DNA from: Bradyrhizobiaceae bacterium PARB1
GTDB taxonomy: Bacteria; Pseudomonadota; Alphaproteobacteria; Rhizobiales; Xanthobacteraceae
Length of the DNA stretch: 64,000 bases
Assembly: GCA_002256345.1 (NCBI GenBank)
Contig: NKIY01000014.1
Coordinates: 93,947-157,946, forward strand
Direction: 5' to 3'
The notes below the pieces were generated by a model, which saw nothing but the letters and a program-made list of their open reading frames with translations, was not told the origin of the DNA and ran no database searches. This document shows, one piece after another, positions 8,412-16,763 of the stretch (the first letter of the stretch is position 1; every line of letters starts with the position of its first letter). The position numbers and the translations under genes are program-made.

Positions 8412-8831
8412 TTACGATGCGGGCGACGACAGCGCTTCCAAAATTGGACAAGGAACGGACTCGCCCGGCGCGCAGGCTTTCGCCAACGCCGCCAGCGCTT
8501 TTTCCAGCTTTTTGAGACTCCCAATTTTCCCGCGTACATCGTCCAGATGACGCGCGGTCAATTCTTTTGCAGCGGTCGTACACATCGTGCCGCTGTCCGC
8601 CAACTGCAGCAATTTCCGTATATCGTTCAGAGAAAAGCCAAGCTCGCGGCTGCGCCGGACGAATGAAAGCCGCTGTACGTGCTGCTGTTCATAAGCTCGA
8701 TGCCCCCCTCTTGTGCGGGGTGGGACAGCGATAAGCCCTTCGCGCTCGTAGTAGCGGATCGTTTCAATGTTGGTGCCAGTTTCTCCGGCGAGACCACCGA
8801 TCAACATCGGTCCAGCAGACTTTTTGCTCAT
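8412..8831 (-). CDS. merR: MerR-family metal-responsive regulator
   Basis: A 139-residue MerR-type activator. The N-terminal winged helix (ETGTNIETIRYYEREGLIAVPPRTRGGHRAY region) is complete, followed by the dimerisation helix. Three cysteines at 84, 120 and 128 correspond to the mercury-binding set of MerR (Cys82, 117, 126 in Tn501), although the last spacing is one residue shorter. No mer operon is present. The only gene behind the MerR-type promoter at 8846-8876 is the 27-codon peptide gene. The true inducer could be mercury, another thiophilic metal or a thiol stress signal. Confidence 0.88.
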   Translation of the reverse strand: MSKKSAGPMLIGGLAGETGTNIETIRYYEREGLIAVPPRTRGGHRAYEQQHVQRLSFVRRSRELGFSLNDIRKLLQLADSGTMCTTAAKELTARHLDDVRGKIGSLKKLEKALAALAKACAPGESVPCPILEALSSPAS

Positions 8832-8845
8832 TCCTCAAAATCCCC

Positions 8846-8876
8846 TTGTATCTGTAGTTGCTACAGGTTCTAGGAT
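8846..8876 (+). promoter_or_regulatory. MerR-type promoter with 19-bp spacer and dyad
   Basis: A -35 TTGTAT (8846-8851) and -10 TAGGAT (8871-8876) are separated by 19 bases. The dyad CTGTAG-TTG-CTACAG (8852-8866) sits inside the spacer. The over-long spacer with a central dyad is the hallmark of promoters remodelled by MerR proteins. It reads toward the small peptide gene at 8918 and lies next to the merR start, so it may also repress merR. Confidence 0.85.
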
Positions 8877-8917
8877 AACATCGAGTCAAAACCTAGTGGC
8901 TCGACAAGGAGAAAAAA

Positions 8918-9001
8918 ATGATCGTTCGGTTGATGACAGCAGTTTTCGCTCTCGCTGTCTTTGGCGGTACAGTGGCCGCTGCTTGCCCATTGTGTCCGTA
9001 A
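8918..9001 (+). CDS. 27-residue exported Cys-Pro peptide
   Basis: A very short gene starting ATG 8918 with AAGGAG at 8906-8911 and ideal six-base spacing. The product is a hydrophobic signal-like segment (residues 5-22, ending AAA) followed only by CPLCP, so a CxxC pair is nearly all that would remain after cleavage. It lies between a MerR-type promoter and an intrinsic terminator and is the only gene of that transcript. I do not know a family for it. A thiol or metal-binding micropeptide is the plain reading; a leader for an RNA function is the alternative. Confidence 0.7.
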   Translation: MIVRLMTAVFALAVFGGTVAAACPLCP

Positions 9002-9011
9002 CTCAAGAAGG

Positions 9012-9040
9012 AGGCCGCCTTTACAGGCGGCCTTCGTTTC
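9012..9040 (+). terminator. Intrinsic terminator of the peptide gene
   Basis: The arms AGGCCGCCT (9012-9020) and AGGCGGCCT (9025-9033) form a nine-base perfect GC-rich stem with a TTAC loop. A T-rich tail (TCGTTTCATT) follows. It starts 10 bases after the peptide stop codon. Confidence 0.8.
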
Positions 9041-9128
9041 ATTCCAGCATGATAAGGAATCCACGGACTTCGCTTGGCTGACATTGCATGCCTGTGGGCG
9101 TAACTACGATCGCTCGACAGACGCTTCT

Positions 9129-9611
9129 CTATCCGCCGACTCCGCACCACACAGCGAGCATCACGATAATGGTTCCACCCATCGAAAGAATCACGGGCAA
9201 CGCAGCGATCTGCAGCAGAGCTTCACGGCCGGTGATCCTGCCGGTTGCCGTATCAACCGGACCTCTGACAAAGGCGCCAAACGACCGCGTCATAGATCGT
9301 TCCGGCGTCATGTTGCGAGAATACCATCCGCCTCCTGCCAGCAGGCCGATGAGCATCACATTGATGAATCCAACCATGACGATCGAGACAGCGGCTTCGC
9401 GGTCTCCAGCAAAGCCAATCCAGGCTGCTATCACGAACCAGGCAAAAGCTCCGATTGAAATCCAGATTGCAGCTGGATGAACAGCGGTCGATTGCTTCAG
9501 AAGCGGCTGGGTTAGCGGGATCCTGGCAACCGACGTTGATCGCCGCGCGACTGGAAGGGAATTCGCTTGAAACGCACCTTTGGGTGCTTGTAACGCTACT
9601 TGTGCCATCAT
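9129..9611 (-). CDS. Conserved membrane protein of unknown function
   Basis: A 160-residue inner-membrane protein that I do not recognise. After a soluble N-terminus of about 44 residues come three predicted membrane segments: 45-69 (rich in Trp/Ile/Ala), 73-96 and about 130-158. The loop between the second and third carries an RNMTPERSMTRSFGAF segment. Two adjacent ATGs at 9611 and 9608 follow an AAGGAG site. It stands alone, convergent with the peptide gene and separated by 200 bases from the YVTN-propeller gene. No function can be inferred. Confidence 0.7.
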   Translation of the reverse strand: MMAQVALQAPKGAFQANSLPVARRSTSVARIPLTQPLLKQSTAVHPAAIWISIGAFAWFVIAAWIGFAGDREAAVSIVMVGFINVMLIGLLAGGGWYSRNMTPERSMTRSFGAFVRGPVDTATGRITGREALLQIAALPVILSMGGTIIVMLAVWCGVGG

Positions 9612-9812
9612 CTGGCTCCTTATCGTTCACAGCTTCGATGGGGCATGTCGCCTTCCACCGTTCGTTATAATGAACGTAAGCAGAGCCAATCCATTGATCC
9701 AATTCATTGTTCGTGTGCTTCCAATCGACAGCTACGATCAATGAGTCCGACCTGTCATGGTCGTGCCGCGTTTCTAGCAGCACGACCATGGAATGAAAGA
9801 GCGCCGAAGATT

Positions 9813-11246
9813 TCAAGGCATTTGAACTTGTACAGCAGCGCTGAGGTCGCTCGCCGATCCTGCCGCAATTACCAGGTAACGCCGAGCGTCATCCTGCTTT
9901 GCCTCGATCAATTGGCGAATGGGTCCCACTGTGTTGACGATGGCGGCGCCGGCTGGATTGGTCATGAATGCGGCCAAAGGCTGAAGCGGGCCTTCGCCAT
10001 TAGCGCTGCTTGATAACGCCAACGTGTATGCCTTCTTCGGTTCAAGCCCGGTCACCGCAGCTTGTACGACTTGCACCAGCCCCTGATTGAACAACGTTAC
10101 TTGCGTCGCAGTTTTTCCGCCGGGTGCAGCGAGCTTAAGCTGCGCGGATTCGGATGCTGCCGCGAGGGGCTGTAAATTGGCAATGCCGTCGCCTGATGGC
10201 ACCGCGTTGGGTACATAGGCAACGCCCTGTGGCGCTTGTCCGAGCGGGATAGTCGCGATCAGCTTGTTCTCGATCGTGTCGATCGCTGCCGCCGCGTCGG
10301 CGTTTTCGAGTCCGACATAGACCCGCGTGCCGTCACCGGACGGCCAGATGCCGTGCGGAAGCGCGCCGGTTTCTATCATGGCTACTTGCTCGAACGTATC
10401 GGTCCGAAATACCTTGACCGAATTGAGTCCGCCGACAGTCACATAGGCGAATTGGCCGTTGCGGTTACGGACAATATTGACATGGTTGGTGATCGGACCG
10501 GTATCGATCGTTTTGATGACATCGAATGGCGGCTTTGCATTGAAAACCATGGTTTTGCCGACGTCCTTCAACGTGAGCCAGACCTGCTTGCCATCCGGGG
10601 TTGCTGCGATATCCGGACAGAATGGGCTTTCCTGTTTGACGCGGCCAACAATTTTGTGGCTGTCGGTGGCGACAACGACCGTCTCCGGACTGAAGCTCGA
10701 ACAGATGTAGCCGTATTTGCCGTCGGGCGAGAAAATCGTCATGCCGGGACCGTTCGGAACTTCAATCCGGCGCGTTTCCTTGTAGGTTTTGCCATCGAGT
10801 ACAGCGATGTAGTTTTCGCCGCGCACCGCGACCCAGATTTCCTTGGCATCGGGCGTGAAGAACGCCTCGTGCGGCGAGCGTCCAACATAGGTGACGTGTT
10901 TCACAGTATTGGTCGCGGTGTCGATGAAACTGACGGAATTGGAGCCAATCGAAATTACTGCGAGGGTTTTGTGGTCGGGCGAAAACCCCATGCCGTGAAC
11001 CAGCAACTGGCCTTTATAAAGCGGACTGAGATTGCCGGGCGCTGGATCGCCGAGCTTGATGACACCGAGCAGCTTATTGCTCATGGGATCAATCACCGAG
11101 ACGGTGTTCGAGAATTGGTCCGATGTGTAAAAGCGATCACGCGAATTAATGGCAATGTCAGGCTTTTCCGCTGCGCCGGGCGCTTGGCCAGCCGTCGCCG
11201 ACAGTGTCGTCGCAAGCAGCACACAAATCGATAGTTGGGCTTTCAT
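9813..11246 (-). CDS. Periplasmic YVTN beta-propeller protein
   Basis: A 477-residue secreted protein with a signal peptide (residues 1-19) and YVTN/NHL-type repeats that build a seven-bladed propeller. The repeat signature recurs as FSNTVSVIDPMSNKLLGVI, SNSVSFIDTATNTVKHV, ENYIAVLDGKTYKETRRI and LNSVKVFRTDTFEQVAMIE. The last 110 residues form a separate beta-rich domain. Such propellers accompany periplasmic redox enzymes or metal proteins; no catalytic residue is visible. It starts one base after the DUF305 stop, so both are in one operon behind an ECF-like promoter at 11694-11719. Confidence 0.88.
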   Translation of the reverse strand: MKAQLSICVLLATTLSATAGQAPGAAEKPDIAINSRDRFYTSDQFSNTVSVIDPMSNKLLGVIKLGDPAPGNLSPLYKGQLLVHGMGFSPDHKTLAVISIGSNSVSFIDTATNTVKHVTYVGRSPHEAFFTPDAKEIWVAVRGENYIAVLDGKTYKETRRIEVPNGPGMTIFSPDGKYGYICSSFSPETVVVATDSHKIVGRVKQESPFCPDIAATPDGKQVWLTLKDVGKTMVFNAKPPFDVIKTIDTGPITNHVNIVRNRNGQFAYVTVGGLNSVKVFRTDTFEQVAMIETGALPHGIWPSGDGTRVYVGLENADAAAAIDTIENKLIATIPLGQAPQGVAYVPNAVPSGDGIANLQPLAAASESAQLKLAAPGGKTATQVTLFNQGLVQVVQAAVTGLEPKKAYTLALSSSANGEGPLQPLAAFMTNPAGAAIVNTVGPIRQLIEAKQDDARRYLVIAAGSASDLSAAVQVQMP

Positions 11247-11247
11247 G

Positions 11248-11667
11248 TCAAAAATCCTTGTGGTTGAGATTGAATGTTGCCGGTTCGGTTGGCTGCGATA
11301 AGTGGGCCGGGAGCTGCGTCAACGCGCGTTTCATGACGTCTATCTCCTGCAATTGCTCGACGATGATGCCCTGTGCCAGACGCCGCAGCACCGGATCCTT
11401 CCCGAATTGCAACTGGATGCGCGCCATATCGACAGCACCCTGATGATGCGGAATCATCATCGCCGCGAAGTCACGATCAGGATCGCCCGAAGGCGCAACC
11501 ATCATGTCGCGATTCATGAGCTCCATGGCGCGACCCATCTGGGCGTCGAACGAATTGTCGGTGGTGGAACTCGTCGGCAAATGATGCATCTGCCCATCAT
11601 GAGCAAAGACAGCGGTGCCGACGATGAGAGCGGCACCAAGTGCCGTGGTCATGATGTATTTTGACAT
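11248..11667 (-). CDS. Secreted DUF305 protein
   Basis: A 139-residue exported DUF305 (CopM-like, ferritin-like) protein. The signal peptide covers residues 1-22 (ends VFA). The family signature RDFAAMMIPHHQGAVDMARIQLQ carries the two His and Met residues thought to bind metal, copper in studied relatives. It is the first gene of a two-gene operon with the YVTN propeller and is divergent from the SnoaL-like gene; both promoters resemble ECF-sigma promoters. Metal handling or envelope stress protection is a reasonable inference. Confidence 0.88.
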   Translation of the reverse strand: MSKYIMTTALGAALIVGTAVFAHDGQMHHLPTSSTTDNSFDAQMGRAMELMNRDMMVAPSGDPDRDFAAMMIPHHQGAVDMARIQLQFGKDPVLRRLAQGIIVEQLQEIDVMKRALTQLPAHLSQPTEPATFNLNHKDF

Positions 11668-11693
11668 GTGCTCCTCGCTTACAGGTCATGCGG

Positions 11694-11719
11694 GGACGCC
11701 CTGCAGACGAGAAAATTCC
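11694..11719 (-). promoter_or_regulatory. ECF-like promoter of the DUF305 operon
   Basis: On the minus strand GGAATTTT (11712-11719) is followed after 12 bases by GCGTCC (11694-11699), about 26 bases upstream of the DUF305 start. The core GGAAT-N-GCGTC matches the sites before sorA and the SnoaL-like gene, but the -35 tail differs (TTT rather than AAA). Confidence 0.4.
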
Positions 11720-11773
11720 GTGGTATCCGAGAATGCGCGTCACGATAGCGTGACAGAAAACAAGGTGGGCATC

Positions 11774-11800
11774 GGAATAAAGTCGTCGAACCAGCGTCTT
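11774..11800 (+). promoter_or_regulatory. ECF-sigma-type promoter of the SnoaL-sigma operon
   Basis: GGAATAAA (11774-11781) is followed after 12 bases by GCGTCTT (11794-11800), about 33 bases upstream of the SnoaL-like start. The match to the sorA promoter is eight of eight in the -35. It probably drives the SnoaL-like gene and the second sigma/anti-sigma pair, making that sigma factor autoregulated or cross-regulated. Confidence 0.6.
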
Positions 11801-11833
11801 CTGCAGGCTGACACCATTCACAAGGAGATCGCC

Positions 11834-12253
11834 GTGAAGACTTTCCTGCTTTCGACCGTCGCACTTACGCTGCTGACGGGTGCTGCTTTTGCTGGCCCGG
11901 CCGAGGATATGGCCAAGGCCCGTATCGACGCCATTGCCAAGGGCGACGTTGCCGCCGTTACGTCATCCTATGCCGATGGGGCAACCTTGCATTGGGTTGG
12001 CGGTCCGCTGGACGGCCAATACACCGGCGCCGACAAGCTCAAGGAAGTCTGGGGCAAATTCACCAAGGCCCAGGGCGATCAAAAAGCCACGGTCGCGGCG
12101 ATTGCCGAATCTGCAAACCCGAAGGGGTCCACGGTTACTGCGAATGTGGCGTTCGCCGGCAAGAATACCGTCAAGGTTCGCTATGTGATGGTCTATCGTG
12201 ACGGCAAGCTGGGCGACGAAATCTGGCAGGTCGATCCGAACGCAACTTTTTAA
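11834..12253 (+). CDS. Secreted SnoaL-like (NTF2 fold) protein
   Basis: A 139-residue exported protein with a short signal peptide (residues 1-19, ends AAFA) and a SnoaL/NTF2-like domain (MAKARIDAIAKGDVAAVTSSYADGATLHWVGGPLDGQYTG segment and the strand VRYVMVYRDGKLGDEIWQ). I chose the GTG at 11834 because AAGGAG (11822-11827) lies six bases upstream; the longer frame from 11615 crosses the divergent promoter region. Proteins of this type often precede ECF sigma genes, as here, and may take part in stress sensing. No catalytic residues are evident. Confidence 0.85.
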   Translation: MKTFLLSTVALTLLTGAAFAGPAEDMAKARIDAIAKGDVAAVTSSYADGATLHWVGGPLDGQYTGADKLKEVWGKFTKAQGDQKATVAAIAESANPKGSTVTANVAFAGKNTVKVRYVMVYRDGKLGDEIWQVDPNATF

Positions 12254-12319
12254 GCTTCATAACTCTGGCTGGGATGAACGCCTCATCCCGGCTGGAGAAG
12301 ACGGGCGAGAGGCTTTGTC

Positions 12320-12829
12320 TTGGACGAAACCGCGGTTTTTCTGGAACAGCACATTCCCGCACTGCGCCGGTATGCGTTCGCGCTGGTGCGGCAGCACGAT
12401 GCCGCTGACGATCTCGTTCAGGACTGTCTCGAACGTGCGATTGGCCGATGGCATCTGCGGCATCACGATGGCGACCTGAAGGCATGGCTTCTCACCATCC
12501 TGCGTAACCAGTTCATCAACACCTATCGTCAAAAGCGCCGCCGCGGGATTCATTTTGCCTGGGAGGATGTGACCGAGCCGCCAACGTCGGACGGCGCGCC
12601 CGATAGCAGTACGGCGGTTCGCGACATTCTCGCCGGTCTGGAAACGTTGCCGGAGGACCAAAAGTCGGTGATCCTGCTCGTGGGTGTGGAGGATTTATCT
12701 TACGATGAGGCCGCGCGTGTACTCGGCCTGCCCGTGGGCACGGTCATGTCACGCCTCAGCCGTGGCCGTGAGAAGCTGCGGGAATATATGGAAACCGGCC
12801 GCACCGCCGTGTTGCGGAGGGTAAAATGA
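12320..12829 (+). CDS. Second ECF sigma factor
   Basis: A 169-residue ECF sigma factor starting with TTG. Region 2 reads LRRYAFALVRQHDAADDLVQDCLERA and AWLLTILRNQFINTYRQKRR, region 4 reads LSYDEAARVLGLPVGTVMSRLSRGREKLR. It overlaps its anti-sigma gene by four bases and lies 66 bases after the SnoaL-like gene. A GGGATGA/TCATCCC inverted repeat in that gap (about 12271-12287) may shape the start region. It resembles the sigma factor at 7.1 kb in layout and could recognise the same promoter type. Confidence 0.9.
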   Translation: MDETAVFLEQHIPALRRYAFALVRQHDAADDLVQDCLERAIGRWHLRHHDGDLKAWLLTILRNQFINTYRQKRRRGIHFAWEDVTEPPTSDGAPDSSTAVRDILAGLETLPEDQKSVILLVGVEDLSYDEAARVLGLPVGTVMSRLSRGREKLREYMETGRTAVLRRVK

Positions 12830-13626
12830 CCAACCACGAGAGCCCAATCGGCGAGGACGATCTGCACGCCTACGTCGACCGGCGTCTGCCGCAGGATCGC
12901 CTTGAGAAGGTCGAAGCGTATCTGAAGTCAAACCCGGACGTTGCCGCCCAGATATCCGCATGGCGGACGCAGCGCGAGACCTTGCGCGATCAATTGGCGT
13001 CGAAAGCCGCCGAACCTATTCCGGCCCGTCATCGCATCTCGAACATTCGCGCCATCAGACGGCAGGGTCGTCTTCGCCAACTCAACTTGATGGCTGCATC
13101 CGTGCTCTTGCTTGTCGCAGGGGGCGCCACCGGCTGGATCGCAAAGACCGAATGGCCGGCCAGCAGCGGTGTTCAAGGCGTGATGGTCAGTGACGCCATC
13201 TCTGCCTATCGAACCTTCGTTGTTGATGCTGCCCATCCGGTCGAGGTGAAGGCGACCGAACAGGATCATCTGGTTCAATGGCTGTCCAACCGGCTGGGTC
13301 AGCCCATCAAGACGCCAGACCTGACCGGATTTGGTTTCCGCTTGATGGGCGGTCGTGTGCTGCCTGCAGCAACCAACGGCGTCGCCGCTATGTTGATGTA
13401 TGACGATGATCACGGAACTCGCCTGACGCTCTACCTCCGAAATGGCGAAAGTGGCGAGACCGCCTATCGCTTCGTTCGCGAGGGTAACATTTCGGCGTTC
13501 TACTGGATCGATCGTGGGCTTGGATTTGCGCTCTCGGCTGCGGCCAGCCGCGAGAGATTGTTGCCGATCGTGGACGCGGTCCATCATCAGATCGAAAAGT
13601 CAAAACCGCTAAACAATAAATCGTAA
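12826..13626 (+). CDS. Second membrane anti-sigma factor
   Basis: A 266-residue anti-sigma factor coupled to the upstream sigma gene by an ATGA overlap. The N-terminal cytoplasmic part (DDLHAYVDRRLPQDRLEKVEAYL) has the anti-sigma helix pattern without a zinc motif. One membrane helix lies at about 89-106 (LMAASVLLLVAGGATGWI), and the periplasmic remainder (YDDDHGTRLTLYLRNGESGETAYRF) resembles the first anti-sigma factor in this window and has the same total length. The two pairs look like paralogues. The signal each one senses is unknown. Confidence 0.88.
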   Translation: MTNHESPIGEDDLHAYVDRRLPQDRLEKVEAYLKSNPDVAAQISAWRTQRETLRDQLASKAAEPIPARHRISNIRAIRRQGRLRQLNLMAASVLLLVAGGATGWIAKTEWPASSGVQGVMVSDAISAYRTFVVDAAHPVEVKATEQDHLVQWLSNRLGQPIKTPDLTGFGFRLMGGRVLPAATNGVAAMLMYDDDHGTRLTLYLRNGESGETAYRFVREGNISAFYWIDRGLGFALSAAASRERLLPIVDAVHHQIEKSKPLNNKS

Positions 13627-13712
13627 AAATCGATTGATTTGACACTTATAATCTGTTGGATTGATTGATTAAAGATGCCGATATTGGGTTGGTAAGCCAA
13701 TGGAGCCAACTC

Positions 13713-14816
13713 ATGAACACCCTAGCTTCGCCAATCGTTTCACGCGCCGACGTCACCGTCTCGCTCGACAACGATACCGCCGGACCCGTGCCTTCAGGAC
13801 CGGAACGTGGGCTGGGCGCTGCAACCTTGGCTGTCCTGCCGGGCTTGCTCCTGACGTCGGCGGTGGCGGCATCGGCTTATGCGCTCCGGCAGCTGCCGGG
13901 AATGGCGACGTTCAGCCCAATGATCCTCGCCATCCTGATCGGCATCGCCTTCCATAACCTCGCCGGCACGCCGGCGATCGCCAAGCCGGGAGTAACGTTC
14001 AGCCTGCGACGGCTGCTGCGCATCGCGATCATTTTGCTCGGGCTCCAATTAACGATCACACAGGTGATCGAGGTCGGTGGACGCGGCATCGGCATCATCG
14101 CGGCGACGTTGCTGGCCACTTTTGCTTTTACCGTATGGACAGGCAAACTGCTGGGCGTCGACCGCAAACTCGCGCAATTGATCGCAGCCGGAACATCCAT
14201 CTGCGGCGCTTCGGCTGTCATCGCGACCAACACGGTGACCAACGCTCATGATGAAGACGTTGCCTACGCGGTCGCCTGTGTGACAGTCTTCGGGTCGGTG
14301 GCGATGTTTGCCTATCCGCTATTGCCGGGGCTGTTACATCTCGATCCGCACGCGTTCGGATTATGGACCGGCGCATCGATTCACGAAATTGCGCAAGTCG
14401 TCGCGGCAGCTTTCCAGGATGGACAAAAGGCCGGCGAGTTCGCAACAATCGCAAAACTGTCGCGTGTCATGCTGCTCGCTCCCATGGTGATCGCGCTGGG
14501 ATTGATGGCGGCTCGCGCCGCCAAGAAGAACGATCCGGCCGCGAGCGCGTCATCGGCCCGGCCGCCGATGCCGTGGTTCGTGCTCGGCTTCGTGGCGCTG
14601 GTCGGCGTCAATAGCCTGATCACCGTTCCGGCCGAAGCAAAAGTCTGGGTTGTAGCAGTGACGACGTTCCTGCTCTCCGTTGCGCTGGCGGCGATGGGGC
14701 TGGAGACTGACATTCGCAAGCTGACGGCCAAGGGCTTTCGGCCTGCCATACTGGGCGCCCTCGCCTTCCTTTTCATCGCAGGCTTCAGTCTGGCGCTGAT
14801 CAAAATGATTGGGTAA
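13713..14816 (+). CDS. yeiH: YeiH-family putative sulfate/sulfite exporter
   Basis: A 367-residue inner-membrane protein of the YeiH/UPF0324 family with about ten membrane helices. Family marks are [15 protein letters not shown] near the N-terminus, [15 protein letters not shown], the [12 protein letters not shown] segment and the C-terminal [19 protein letters not shown]. Relatives are induced by sulfur compounds and are annotated as sulfate or sulfite exporters; transport has rarely been shown. The ATG at 13713 has a GGAG site upstream; a longer frame opens at 13665 inside the promoter region. The LysR gene follows after six bases. Confidence 0.88.
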   Translation: MNTLASPIVSRADVTVSLDNDTAGPVPSGPERGLGAATLAVLPGLLLTSAVAASAYALRQLPGMATFSPMILAILIGIAFHNLAGTPAIAKPGVTFSLRRLLRIAIILLGLQLTITQVIEVGGRGIGIIAATLLATFAFTVWTGKLLGVDRKLAQLIAAGTSICGASAVIATNTVTNAHDEDVAYAVACVTVFGSVAMFAYPLLPGLLHLDPHAFGLWTGASIHEIAQVVAAAFQDGQKAGEFATIAKLSRVMLLAPMVIALGLMAARAAKKNDPAASASSARPPMPWFVLGFVALVGVNSLITVPAEAKVWVVAVTTFLLSVALAAMGLETDIRKLTAKGFRPAILGALAFLFIAGFSLALIKMIG

Positions 14817-14822
14817 CGGTTC

Positions 14823-15701
14823 ATGACGCTGGAACAGCTTCGTATCTTCATCGCGGTTGCGGAAAAGCAACATGTCACACAGGCAGCGAGCGAATTGAAC
14901 CTGACCCAATCAGCAACGAGCGCCGCGATCGCGGCGCTCGAATCGCGTTATGGTATCAAGTTGTTCGACCGTATCGGCCGAGGCATCGTGTTAACGCAGA
15001 CCGGGCGCGACTTCCTCGACGAAGCCCGCGCTGTCGTGGCGCGAGCCAAAACAGCAGCGCAGGTACTGAATGACCTAGCCGGGCTCAAACGTGGCGCGTT
15101 GGCCATCGCAGCCAGCCAGACTGTTGCAAACTATTGGCTACCGCCGCGCATCCAGACTTTTCACATGTCTTATCCTGGTATTAATCTCAACATGACGATT
15201 GCAAATACAGAGCAGGTCGCACGTGCCGTCCATCAGGGTTACGCAGATCTTGGGTTTGTGGAAGGTGAAGTCGACGATGCCTCCCTTACTATCAGCAAAA
15301 TGGATGGAGATTCGCTCATCGTGGTCGTTGGAACGAAACATCCATGGGTTGGTCGAACAAAAATTGCACCGAAAGACCTTTTGGCAGCCGATTGGGTATT
15401 GCGAGAGTCCGGCTCCGGCACGAGATCGATGTTCGAAACAGCGCTTCGGAAATTCAAAATCAAGCTATCCGATCTTCGACTCGCGCTAGAACTTCCGTCC
15501 AATGAAGCCGTACGCGCCGCGGTTGAAGCCGGCGACTGCGCCACCGCAATTTCAGACCTGGTTGTGAGAGCTTCGGTTACCGCCGGGACGCTTCACCGCG
15601 TTGAGATTGATTTACCGCGGCGGTCGTTTTTCTGGTTACGGCATAAAGAGCGATATGCGAGTCAGGCGGAGAAGGCATTCATTGCCTCCTTACGTGCCTA
15701 G
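14823..15701 (+). CDS. LysR-family transcriptional regulator
   Basis: A 292-residue LysR regulator. The winged helix is at residues 1-60 (LEQLRIFIAVAEKQHVTQAASELNLTQSATSAAIAALE region), then the linker helix and a periplasmic-binding-protein-like effector domain. It lies six bases behind the YeiH-type exporter gene, an arrangement like the yeiE/yeiH and CysB-related pairs, so the effector is probably a sulfur oxyanion. Unusually it is co-directional rather than divergent. No LysR box could be identified with confidence upstream of yeiH. Confidence 0.9.
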   Translation: MTLEQLRIFIAVAEKQHVTQAASELNLTQSATSAAIAALESRYGIKLFDRIGRGIVLTQTGRDFLDEARAVVARAKTAAQVLNDLAGLKRGALAIAASQTVANYWLPPRIQTFHMSYPGINLNMTIANTEQVARAVHQGYADLGFVEGEVDDASLTISKMDGDSLIVVVGTKHPWVGRTKIAPKDLLAADWVLRESGSGTRSMFETALRKFKIKLSDLRLALELPSNEAVRAAVEAGDCATAISDLVVRASVTAGTLHRVEIDLPRRSFFWLRHKERYASQAEKAFIASLRA

Positions 15702-15764
15702 GAGGCGCGGAAACGGGCTTGGATACCGAATTGGCAGCCTCGCGCATAATAGCCGCCATACAGA

Positions 15765-16763
15765 TCAATTCTTAGCGGGTCCGGAAGGCACCGAATTCTG
15801 CCCGAGAACAATGCCGTTGACGGTTTGTCCGTACATATCCATCGGCGAATCGTGATGTTGCTTCCGAGTCTCAGCGACCGAACCTTTGAAGCGGGGGTCT
15901 TGAGGACGTTCCTGACTATCGATGTAAGACGCGACGTCCCATGCCTCTTCATCGGTGAGGGTATTACCCTGACTGAACGGCATATTCGCTTTGACGAATC
16001 CAGCGGCGTTGGTGATTGAACTCATGCCGGCGCCCCAGTTGAAAGACTTGGCGCCCCACAGCGGCGGAAAAACAACCGAACCGTCCGTCGCGTTCTGCCC
16101 TTGACCATCGGCGCCGTGGCAGAGCGCACATTTTTCCGCATAGACCTGCTGCCCGTGTGCGTAATCGAGCTTCGCGGGTTTAGCCAATTTAGGATAACCT
16201 CTTCCAGGCAATTCCGCACCGATTGGTGCCCCCTTGGCAAGATAATACGCGTAGCTTTCCAATGCGACCAAGACCTTGTCATTCAAGGCGGGAGCCTTTC
16301 CGTTCATGCTGTACATGAAGCAGCCCTGCATGCGCTCCTGGAACGTGTTCACATGTCCATTCTTCGCACGATAGGTCGGAAACGCCACGTAGGCCGCCCA
16401 GAGTGGGGCGGCATTGGCTAGGCGCCCCGCATCAAGATGACAGTTTGAGCACTGCAATGAGTTGCCGACGAATTCTTTTGCGTTGCTTTGCGTATCGTGA
16501 AAAATCTTTTCGCCCAGCCGAACCATGTCGCCGAATTCATTTTTTGGAATTTCATCTTCGCCTGGCGGCTTGAACACCACTTTTTGACTTTCGTGTTTTT
16601 GTGCGACGCTGCTTGCGACGGGCTTGGCTGCCTGCACCACCGCAGGTTCAGTTTTCTTGGGCGTATCGCTGTTTCTGGGCAGCGTATAGCCGATGAACCC
16701 CGCCAGCCCCACGAACAGTATGCCTGCGGCCCACGCGGCTTTATCTGGCTTATGCCCGCTCAT
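15765..16763 (-). CDS. tsdA: TsdA-like diheme thiosulfate dehydrogenase
   Basis: A 332-residue diheme cytochrome c anchored by an N-terminal helix (about 11-28). Heme sites are Cys105-x2-Cys108-His109 (CSNCH) and Cys212-x2-Cys215-His216 (CALCH). The segment after the first heme, LDAGR with AAPLWAAYVAFPTYR, and the RMQGCFMYSMNG motif with Cys148 match TsdA, where that Cys is an axial heme ligand of the active site. TsdA joins two thiosulfates to tetrathionate or runs in reverse. It overlaps the tsdB-like gene by four bases. The membrane anchor rather than a cleaved signal is a mild oddity. Confidence 0.88.
   Translation of the reverse strand: MSGHKPDKAAWAAGILFVGLAGFIGYTLPRNSDTPKKTEPAVVQAAKPVASSVAQKHESQKVVFKPPGEDEIPKNEFGDMVRLGEKIFHDTQSNAKEFVGNSLQCSNCHLDAGRLANAAPLWAAYVAFPTYRAKNGHVNTFQERMQGCFMYSMNGKAPALNDKVLVALESYAYYLAKGAPIGAELPGRGYPKLAKPAKLDYAHGQQVYAEKCALCHGADGQGQNATDGSVVFPPLWGAKSFNWGAGMSSITNAAGFVKANMPFSQGNTLTDEEAWDVASYIDSQERPQDPRFKGSVAETRKQHHDSPMDMYGQTVNGIVLGQNSVPSGPAKN

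Noticed and set aside
10236..11234. 332-codon plus-strand frame opposite the YVTN gene
   Set aside because: The minus strand shows regular propeller repeats and a signal peptide; the plus frame shows no family feature.
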